Shown: piece after piece, positions 56,822 through 64,000 of the stretch | How the letters are laid out: each line of letters starts with the position of its first letter | Position numbering within the stretch: position 1 is the stretch's first letter | Source of the DNA: Helicostylum pulchrum | Lineage: Eukaryota; Mucoromycota; Mucoromycetes; Mucorales; Mucoraceae | Direction of reading: 5' to 3' | DNA length: 64,000 nt | NCBI GenBank assembly: GCA_025677825.1 | Contig: JAIXMO010000001.1 | Coordinates: forward strand, 372,001 to 436,000 | The notes under the pieces: generated by a model | The model's database searches: none | What the model was told of the DNA's origin: nothing | What the model saw: only the letters and a program-made list of their open reading frames with translations | Made by a program: the position numbers and the translations under genes

Positions 56822-57845
56822 TTTATCTCAATAGAATATTTAAATCAATGTATCTATTTTTTATCACATTTAACTTATTCCATTAATAGATACTCTTAAA
56901 TTAGCATTAAAGAAATTTAATAATAATAATAAAAACCTATTTATAAACCTATTTTTCTTTTTTACAAAAGCTACTTTTTAGAATATCAAGTTTTTTAGAA
57001 TTTGCTAATTAAGAACAAATACCCTGTTTTTTGTTTACGTCGCTAACGCGTACTGGGATTTCTCTTTCATGTTATTATTCGAATGTAAACCTAGATTGAC
57101 ATTAAATACGCATAAAACAACCTGTTTTGGAAGAATGCGTAAACAAATTTTTACTTATTTACTTCATTTGAAGCCATTTGATTGCTACTTGGGTGGAATA
57201 TAAATGAAATAAACATTTTTTGCAAGGGAAAAAACGTTGTAACTTGTTCCTGACCACTGGGCCATTATTCCAGTTTCGACTACTAACGGATTCTTTAGTC
57301 GCGCTTATTTTTTATTTATTTTTTATTTTTGCGCGCGTATGAAAAATAACACTCGTAAATATATTATAAAATCAATAAGTTTTCAAATTATGTTATGATG
57401 ATACAGTAGCGGCTCTATTTAGGGGTGACCTGTGGTTTAAGGGTATGCTCGATTTAAGGGTGGATTTCTTCCTAGATTTCGGCCACCCTTAAATAGAACC
57501 GCTACTGTACATTGGCAAAATAATTTTTTATTATTTAATATCTTAGTCTACAATATAATCTGAAAAACCTTTAATAAGGTTTCTGATAGCCGGTATACTA
57601 TAGAAATATATAAGGTAATTAAATTAGCTTAGTGAGTATTTACTTCATCTGAGCTTCTTCAAAGCGAAGCGAGCAAATGAAACGAACCAGCCACGTCATC
57701 AAATTTTCCTGCGGCCGCGCGTTCTAGTTCAAAAAAGTCACTTTTTTTTTCTCTCGCCTGGATATTTAGAAGGGACGCGAATACACTGCAGGACACTTAT
57801 ATTTTTCTCTCTCTTTTTTTTTGTTGAAATAAGCTTATATAAAAA
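56822..57845. other. Intergenic region with a MITE
   Basis: 1 kb AT-rich spacer holding the inverted-repeat element at 57404-57507. The last 130 bp before the proteasome gene are more GC-rich (NotI site GCGGCCGC near 57711) and pyrimidine-rich, as expected for its promoter. No ORF is supported. Confidence 0.4.
57404..57507. mobile_element. MITE with CAGT termini and TA target duplication
   Basis: The element is 104 bp. Its left end CAGTAGCGGCTCTATTTAGG and the reverse complement of its right end CAGTAGCGGTTCTATTTAAG agree at 18 of 20 positions, and the match continues for four more bases. TA flanks both ends (57402-57403 and 57508-57509). TA duplication with CAGT ends is the pattern of Tc1/mariner, especially pogo-type, non-autonomous elements. 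It has no coding capacity. No transposase is seen in the window. Confidence 0.8.
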
Positions 57846-59115
57846 ATGGTAAAAAGATGAATTCAACACAACTGTTCCGGATTTATAATTAACGCAGTGG
57901 CCCTTTTAAAACAGTTTAGAAACCAATATGATAACGATGTATCGACTTGGTCACCTCAAGGTCGTATTCATCAAGTTGAATATGCTGTTGAAGCTGTAAA
58001 GCAAGGTTCTGCTGCCATTGGTTTAAGAAGTGATAAGTTTGCTGTTTTACTTGCCCTCAAGGTAATCCATCTTGAGAATAGATATACCTATACTCTAAGG
58101 TACTAACTGAATTCTTTTTTTTTCGTAGCGTTCTTCAGGTGAACTCGCTTCATATCAAAAGAAGTTGATTAAGATTGACGATCATATGGGTATTGGTATT
58201 GCAGGTTTAACCTCTGATGCTCGTGTTTTAAGGTAACGTCCTTCCCCCCTTTTGTTGTTGTTGTTGTTGTTGAATTTTGACATTATACTGATGTTTTTTT
58301 TACAGTAACTTTATGCGTTCAGAAGCAATGAAGTCAAAGATGTTATACGATAGACCTTTACCTGTTCAAAGAATTGTTAATACCATTGCTGATAGTAAGT
58401 AGTTAAGTAACCTGCTTGTTAATGTTTTCAGTAACTTATTGCAACTTTGTTTTTTTTATTTAGAGGCACAAGTAAACACTCAACAATATGGACGTAGACC
58501 TTATGGTGTTGGTCTTCTTGTTATTGGTCACGACGTAAGTGATATAAAGGACAGAAAAAACGCGACAAAGAAAAAAGTGTTGATAATTTTCTATTATACG
58601 TAGGACACTGGACCTCATCTTTTTGAATGTTCCCCTTCTGGTACCAGTTTTGAATATTACGCCATGTCTATTGGTGCCAGATCTCAATCCGCCAAGACAT
58701 ATCTCGAAAAAAATCATGATAATTTCTCCACAGGTAAAAAAAACCAGATATATATAGTGCAGGGTATAAAAAAAGGGACATATATTAATACAAAAATATA
58801 GCCTCTTTAGAAGAACTTGTTCGTCATGGTCTTCAAGCACTTCGTGATACATTGCAACAGGATAAGGATCTTAACATTCACAACACATCTCTTGGTATTG
58901 TAGGTGAAGGTCAACCTTTTACTATTATTGAAGGTGAAGCATTGCAAAAATATTTAGATTTACTTGGTGAGGATACAGGTAGAACTAGATTACCAGGAGG
59001 AGGAAGTGCTACCGCTACTAGCTCCACTGCCCCTACTGACCAAGAGAGAGAAGACGTCGAACCTGCTGCTGCTGTCTTATTTGAAGCTGCTGACCCAATG
59101 GATACTGACGCTTAA
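57846..59115 (+). CDS. PRE5: 20S proteasome subunit alpha-6 (PSMA1/Pre5)
   Basis: Seven exons; the first contains only the ATG (57846-57848) followed directly by GTAAAAAG. The intron ends at 57913-57914, so the protein reads [19 protein letters not shown], the canonical N-terminus of this subunit. It is one of seven alpha subunits that gate the 20S core. Family motifs: [20 protein letters not shown], the [18 protein letters not shown] block, [20 protein letters not shown] [19 protein letters not shown] and SARSQ-like [12 protein letters not shown]. The C-terminal tail (about 40 aa) is Gly/Thr/Ala and acidic. Without the splice the only in-frame start would be a GTG at 57897, so the split start is preferred. 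Confidence 0.92.
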
Positions 59116-59394
59116 AAAAAACCACTTAAACGTAAAAAAAAAGATGAATAAAATATACATAAAAAAGAGTGTACGTATGATATAAATTGTTGTTGGTGAT
59201 TAATGGATAATGTAAGATCGCGTGGATTTCAAGCTTTAACAATGATTAAACAGCCACTGATTAAAATCAATCATTTTATTGATATTTTTATAAACATATA
59301 CTAGATCACTAAGTTTCTAAAAAGACAATAACGGTTCAGAATAAACAACGTTTGATCATGGCACTAATATTTACATTTATTTTTATTTATATAT

Positions 59395-60284
59395 TTAATT
59401 TTTCTTTGATTTCTTAAACATGCTTTGTTGAAGTTTTAAGAACTCTTCTTCTGTTGGCATACTATCAGCTTCTTGTTTTCTTTTTTTGCCTTTTCCTTCA
59501 GTTTTCTTTGCCGAGGCCTCAATAGAATTAATAATATTATTCATATTTGTATGTCTTTCCTTTGATCTTTGTTTTATTAATTCCATAAGAGAATCAGATG
59601 CGTCTTCCATTTTTTTTTCAGCCTTAGAAAATGCTTCTACCTTTTTCTCTGCTTCCATACGTTTCTTATGTGCTTTAGCAGTTGTTGTCATCTCGAAATC
59701 TTTAAGGTTTGTTACTGTTTTTTCTTTAATCGCTTTACGAATCAATTTTTCAAAGCGTTCGCCATCAATAGGTGAGGAACATTCGATAACCTGAAGCATT
59801 TTATCCATATTTCCTTTAAACTTCTTGTAAGATTTAATCACATCTTCCTCTTCCTCGTTTGACCCTATTCAATTAATTTTTTTTAGTATACTAGATGTAA
59901 GACATTTAATACCTGTATATTTCTATTACCTTGGTATTTTAACTTTTGTGCCTCGATTGTTTCAGCAGTTACTACACCAGTCCATAATTCTTTAAAATAT
60001 GCATTCCAGTCTTTATCACCCTCAAATTCACCTTCTTCAATACTTCCAGTTCGATCGTAACGTTCCTTACGCTTGGGATCGCTCAATACTGCATAGGCAA
60101 TACCCAAGTTTTGAAAGGCCTCATTGGCATTTTGTTTTTCTTTGTCAGTGGCATTTTGAGGTTGCTTGTCAGGATGGAAATGAAGCGCAAGTTTACGATA
60201 TGCTTTCTTTACGTCGGTGATAGTTGCTGTGTCCTTTTCAAGAGCCAAGATCTTGTAACAATTTATCGTTTTCATAGGTGACAT
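59395..60284 (-). CDS. DNAJC9-type J-domain protein
   Basis: Exons 59930-60284 and 59395-59864 give 274 aa. DNAJC9 is a nuclear Hsp70 co-chaperone that also chaperones histones H3-H4. The J domain starts near residue 8 (CYKILALEKDTATITDVKKA) with the HPD tripeptide in LHFHPDKQ and ends YAVLSDPKRKERYD. The following EGDKDWNAYFKELW, the pattern KYQGSNEEEEDVI and KKFKGNMDKMLQVI align with the DNAJC9 histone-binding region (YKGSEEE, DFKGDMDQIM). The C-terminus is Lys-rich and nuclear-like. Start chosen at the second in-frame ATG (60284), since the upstream part of the frame to 60332 is Phe/Pro/Leu low complexity. Confidence 0.87.
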
Positions 60285-60466
60285 CTGATAAAGAAAAAGA
60301 GAAGGGAGAAAAGGGGATTTTTTACAAAACACGCCCCTATTTTACAGAAAATAAACGCGATTTCGAAATATAACCAATCATATATTAAATATTGTCTCGC
60401 GACTTTTCCTTTTTCAAAAGCAAATTTTTTTTTAGAAAAAAAAAGTATTTGTAGTAATCTATTTCA
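60285..60466. promoter_or_regulatory. Divergent promoter of the DNAJC9-type and DCAF4-like genes
   Basis: 182 bp between opposite start codons. A CCAAT box (AACCAATCA, about 60372-60380) lies about 90 bp from each start and could bind the Hap/NF-Y complex. A/T runs occur near 60426-60443. Confidence 0.45.
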
Positions 60467-61966
60467 ATGTCGTTTAATATTCCTGGATACTTTCTCGATC
60501 AGAAAACAAAAAAGTTGTTTAAAATTACACCTCATGGACCTTTCAGTTTAAAAGAATTAAAAAAGAGACTTAAAGCAGAAGAGGAAGCTGCTGCTGCTGC
60601 TGCTACCGACGGTACTAGTTCGAAAAAGACAAGCCATTCTCTTACTCAAAGCGTACCCAACAATATGACCCAATTTTTACGACAAAGAGCTACCATGGGT
60701 TCACAAAACAGTTCTCTAATCAATAACGCAGCAATTCATTACCAGTCTGACATGTCCTTTCTCATGACCCAACTTAAGCTTCGAACTAAAGTAGAACTAG
60801 AAGGTCCGAAGCAAGCGTATGACAATATGCTGGTTGATATGACCGCCGATCCTGATTATGGTGAAATTATCATGTCTCGTAGAGTTGGAAAATTAAGTCG
60901 ATTTGGATACCAAGTGAACCCTGGATTCCAAGTATGGAAAGCAGGTCCATCATGGGAAATTGGACAAAATAATGCTTCATCTCTTCACTGCGGTTCATAC
61001 AGTTATTCACTAAATGGTCTAGAGCATCGTACAGTTGTAGGAACAAGTGGTGGAAGTCTCTGGCGACATTCTTTACCAAAACTACCTGCTTTAATAGATC
61101 ACGATTTAAGACAACAATTTCTTTCGGCTAATGGATCCATTCGAAACGATAATAGTGTTATTGGAACACCTGTACTATCTTATGCAGACCATATGGAATC
61201 ATCACTGGATAAACTCTTTGTAAAGAAAAAAGATTTGTTTTGGTCGTCAACAGTATGCGATGAATATGACCGAATTGCTGTAGGAGGAGATCAAGCACTA
61301 TATCATTTATCTAGCAACTTGGACCTCATTAACTGTCGTAAAGTAAAATCAACTATTTTCTCTACCCATATACCAGAAGATCAACCTAATGTGTGTTGGA
61401 CTGGTTCAAGAAACGGACTTATTCATCTTACGGACTTTCGACAAAAACAAATAAACATGAATCCTGAATTTCAACAATCTTCTTCAGTGAATAAGATTCA
61501 AAGTCTAGCAGGATTTGAGTTATTGACTTTAGGGCTAGATGGATCGATTGATATTTGGGATACGCGTAAACCAAGGAACTATCAGCATAAAAAACAAATC
61601 GAACTACCAGAACCCATTAGAAAATTAAGGGGTCATGTTAATGAAACTAGCCATAATTTGGGCTTCGATATCGACTTGCAAAATAATCTATTGATGGCAT
61701 CTGGAAGTGACGGGTACGTACGTATTTGGTCTATATTTAATAGTAATTCCAACAAACCTGTTTGGACTTCTGAAAAATTCCCTGCTCCTATACCTGCTGC
61801 AAAATTCATCGTCAGCCAAAATCGATTCCCTCGTGTACAGGAAGGCTGGTCTTCTTTAATTGAAGAATCGTTGCTATTGAGACAATGTCCAGGTATTGTT
61901 TTGTTTGGTGTTAACAGTGAAAATAGTGAATCAAGCTCGATTCAATGGCTAACTTCCATAAAGTAA
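60467..61966 (+). CDS. DCAF4-like WD40 protein
   Basis: Single exon, 499 aa. The N-terminal motif NIPGYFLDQKTKKLFKITP matches the LPGFYFDEEKNRYFRL segment that opens DCAF4 (WDR21), a substrate receptor of CUL4-DDB1 ubiquitin ligases. An Ala-rich helix follows, then WD40-like blades. Clear ones are VCWTGSRNGLIHLTDFR, LLTLGLDGSIDIWDTRK and LLMASGSDGYVRIWSIF. The WDTR in the second is a DWD-box type WDxR, which in this family contacts DDB1. Divergent from the DNAJC9-type gene. DCAF4 orthology is likely but rests on the N-terminal motif and blade pattern. Confidence 0.75.
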   Translation: MSFNIPGYFLDQKTKKLFKITPHGPFSLKELKKRLKAEEEAAAAAATDGTSSKKTSHSLTQSVPNNMTQFLRQRATMGSQNSSLINNAAIHYQSDMSFLMTQLKLRTKVELEGPKQAYDNMLVDMTADPDYGEIIMSRRVGKLSRFGYQVNPGFQVWKAGPSWEIGQNNASSLHCGSYSYSLNGLEHRTVVGTSGGSLWRHSLPKLPALIDHDLRQQFLSANGSIRNDNSVIGTPVLSYADHMESSLDKLFVKKKDLFWSSTVCDEYDRIAVGGDQALYHLSSNLDLINCRKVKSTIFSTHIPEDQPNVCWTGSRNGLIHLTDFRQKQINMNPEFQQSSSVNKIQSLAGFELLTLGLDGSIDIWDTRKPRNYQHKKQIELPEPIRKLRGHVNETSHNLGFDIDLQNNLLMASGSDGYVRIWSIFNSNSNKPVWTSEKFPAPIPAAKFIVSQNRFPRVQEGWSSLIEESLLLRQCPGIVLFGVNSENSESSSIQWLTSIK

Positions 61967-62129
61967 GACTAAAATATTTGTATATAATTTATTTATCCTT
62001 TTTTTTTGTAAATAAATGCCATATGGCTGCTTTAATTTGATATTAAAAACAACCAAGGTGAACTACATCCTTTGCGTACTGTTATACTATTGGACTAAGA
62101 TAGTATCGAATGGGACCACAGCCTAAATC

Positions 62130-62209
62130 CTTAGGGACCACAGAGTACACCTGAAAAAACGAAGAGTACGATCCTAAGATACTCTATGTACGCGCCTGTG
62201 ATCCCTAAG
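62130..62209. repeat. Short imperfect inverted repeat
   Basis: Arms CTTAGGGACCACAG (62130-62143) and CTGTGATCCCTAAG (62196-62209) match at 13 of 14 positions when inverted. The 10-mer GGGACCACAG also occurs directly repeated at 62112. It could be a MITE end pair or an RNA hairpin; no target duplication is clear. Confidence 0.5.
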
Positions 62210-62721
62210 AAAAACGAAAGAAAAAATATCACTGCTTAGAAAAAAAGCTCATTGGGTTTGTACTCCAAATTTTTCAAAAGACGCTAAATTGAGTATGTCC
62301 TGCATAAGAGATAGCTTTCAGACCATTTATTTGGGAGTAAGAGAAATGTCGCGATAAATAAAATAGACTTCTTTTTTTTTATTTTAAACAACTTGTTCTA
62401 TACTTTTTATTTCTAAAGTACGGAGCTATTATTACCACTTTACTGCGTCAATCTCATACTTTTTGACATTCAAAAAAAAAAAAAAGCTAATGTGAATCTA
62501 ATGTTTTATCTTTCGAAAAAGAGAGCGTTGACCATGCTATTTTTACAAAGAAGTTTTTTGTGATAAACCTATCGTAAAAGCCATATACTTATTTGTGCAA
62601 AAACCGAGTGCGCGTGTCTTTTATCTGGTCCAGCCTATATTTTTGTTTTTATTTTTAAACACGTTAAACAAATATGAGTATGCGGTTTGAGTAAAGCAAA
62701 TTTTATTTTATTTTAACAATA

Positions 62722-62916
62722 GTTTATACGGAATAAATTTTAAATAGCAGTAAATAGGGTATAGGGTATAGGGTAGGCGTGAGTATGTTTGTAACTTGTT
62801 TAAATATGTGGAATAAAATTTAAATAATAGTAAATAGGGTATAGAGTAAGTATGCGTATGTAACTAGTTTATACGGAATGATTTTTAAATAGTAGTACAT
62901 GCCTACAAGTAATGCT
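62722..62916. repeat. Diverged tandem repeat, about 75-bp units
   Basis: Units begin near 62722, 62797 and 62867 with GTTTATACGGAAT or a variant, continue with TTTTAAATAGYAGTA, and the first two then have AAATAGGGTATAG. The first contains three TATAGGG steps. The third unit is cut short. About 2.5 units in total. Confidence 0.65.
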
Positions 62917-63440
62917 ATTTACAAAAAAAAAAGTACAAGTAGATTTCATTTAAAATGCCAGACGTGTCAATTAGAAGATGAATATGTGTAATAATAGATA
63001 ATAACCAAGATGTACAGCATAAGCATATATTTAAATGTTAACCCAAAAAGTAAACGCTTTCTATAATTATCAACCCAACAACGAAGAGAAGCCACCTCAG
63101 GTGGATGGAACTCCTCTACCAATGGAACTGCTATTCCAGCTATGGTACCCATAAAGACCCCCAGAACTACGCCGTCTTATCTAATATGGAACTGGCTATT
63201 CGCGCACATCGGCTGCACTTTGATAACTTCTGCGTGTAATTTTAGATATTACATTAAATACGAATATACCACTAACGTTTTGGCCATAACCAACCATTAA
63301 GCATACGAACCAACCAAAAGAGAGGCCAAGTAGTTTGTCAGAAACCTGACCTGCAGAGATAAATCGCAAATAGACATCCAATCGTAGCATAACTACCAAC
63401 AGGGAACTGGTCATAAAAGAGCAGATAGTAGAAGCCAATC

Positions 63441-63595
63441 ATAGACACCAGTAATAGACACCAGTAATAGACACCAGTAATAGACACCAGTAATAGACAC
63501 CAGTAATAGACACCAGTAATAGACACCAGTAATAGACACCAGTAATAGACACCAGTAATAGACACCAGTGATAGACACCAGTAATAGACACCAGT
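63441..63595. repeat. 13-bp minisatellite, about 12 copies
   Basis: The unit ATAGACACCAGTA is repeated head to tail about 12 times with one substitution (GTGATAG near 63568). A 13-bp unit is read in all frames without stops on the minus strand, which creates a spurious repetitive ORF. Confidence 0.9.
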
Positions 63596-64000
63596 TTTAG
63601 CTAACGCAGTAAAAGAGATGGAGGAATGAGCATCTTCACCAAATGCTTGAAACAGAATAAAGCATTAGAATGGAAACCAGAACCAGTATGATTTTTTTTC
63701 GTATTGAGAAGATTAAGCAGAGTTTCAGCAGTACTTAAACATTACTTGAGGAGAACTTGGGTATATTTTTTGAATAGTTTTACATGTAATAGATTATTTT
63801 TTTTTGGAGGATAAAGATAGTTTTTGAGAAAAACTGAAAAAATGCGCTCTTTTATATTTTCTCAAAAACTACGCAATTTTTTTCATGCGACTTGTTACCT
63901 ATTTCTATAAATGTTCATGTAAACAAGATTGTTATCTTTGTTTTTATAAAATAAAAAGATAAATTCATTTATTACTGCGTAGTAAAAATTGGTATAGTTA

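Larger units (their letters stand above)
61967..64000. other. Repeat-rich intergenic end of window
   Basis: No gene supported. It contains a small inverted repeat (62130-62209), diverged tandem units with TATAGGG steps (62722-62916) and a 13-bp minisatellite (63441-63595). Between 62960 and 63440 short hydrophobic minus-strand frames (KLLGLSFGWFVCLMVGYGQN) may be a membrane-protein relic, but frames are broken and no family is certain. Confidence 0.45.

Noticed and set aside
56544..56834. Leu-rich ORF overlapping the Ser-rich protein
   Set aside because: It is the +1 frame of the TCT/TCC repeat; the signal peptide and exons support the Ser frame.
57897..57914. GTG start for the proteasome subunit
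   Set aside because: Non-AUG and unnecessary: splicing of ATG 57846-57848 to 57915 gives the conserved N-terminus.
62960..63440. Relic of a membrane channel (aquaporin-like) on the minus strand
   Set aside because: Hydrophobic frames are short, broken and lack the NPA motifs; similarity is too weak to name a family.
63441..63595. Regular repeats as a CRISPR array
   Set aside because: Units are contiguous 13-mers without spacers, in a eukaryotic genome; it is a minisatellite.

Overview
The window looks like nuclear DNA of an early-diverging fungus, most likely a mucoralean (Mucoromycota). This is inferred from strongly AT-rich DNA, compact genes with many short GT-AG introns, long homopolymer runs in introns and spacers, and the gene set (full-length SREBP, an EPG5 homologue, fungal TRP-type channel, Fanzor remnant). 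No rRNA, tRNA or CRISPR array was found. CDS coordinates run from start to stop codon and include introns; splice sites were assigned by eye.

Layout. 1-19.3 kb is a dense housekeeping block: a multi-KH RNA-binding protein (cut by the window edge), a short EPG5-like autophagy tether, a kinesin-14-like stalk protein without motor, an App1-type phosphatidate phosphatase, the GPI-anchor enzyme subunit Gpi1, a T5orf172/MUG113 protein, proline dehydrogenase and an unrecognised Ser-rich protein. 19.3-30.5 kb is gene-poor and decayed: a Fanzor (eukaryotic TnpB) pseudogene with three in-frame stops, an F-box gene with a stop and a frameshift, a small secreted protein, a broken CAP-domain gene and a dispersed repeat fragment. 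30.5-48.6 kb is dense again: HELLS/Irc5 remodeller, eIF1, a secreted 3D/double-psi-barrel protein, Rtg2, a TRP-like channel, SREBP and, convergent to it, a GRAM-VASt sterol-transfer protein. 48.6-52.2 kb is a second decayed patch: a frameshifted gene remnant carrying a 71-bp A-tailed insertion flanked by a 16-bp duplication, plus another repeat copy. 52.2-62 kb holds Cms1 and Rrp3 (divergent, both ribosome biogenesis), an RNase P/MRP zinc protein, a Ser-rich secreted protein, a MITE, proteasome subunit alpha-6 (PSMA1), a DNAJC9-type J protein and a DCAF4-like WD40 protein. 62-64 kb is repeat-rich, with no gene I can support.

How genes relate. SREBP and the GRAM-VASt protein both concern sterols. 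Cms1, Rrp3 and the Rpr2-type protein concern rRNA and RNase P/MRP RNA metabolism. Rtg2 and proline dehydrogenase concern mitochondrial and nitrogen metabolism. Neighbours are otherwise mostly unrelated, as is usual in fungi.

The strongest candidates for novelty are the decayed Fanzor locus, the half-length fungal EPG5 homologue, the motorless kinesin-14-like gene, a four-copy dispersed repeat, the tiny A-tailed retroinsertion and a CAGT-ended MITE.
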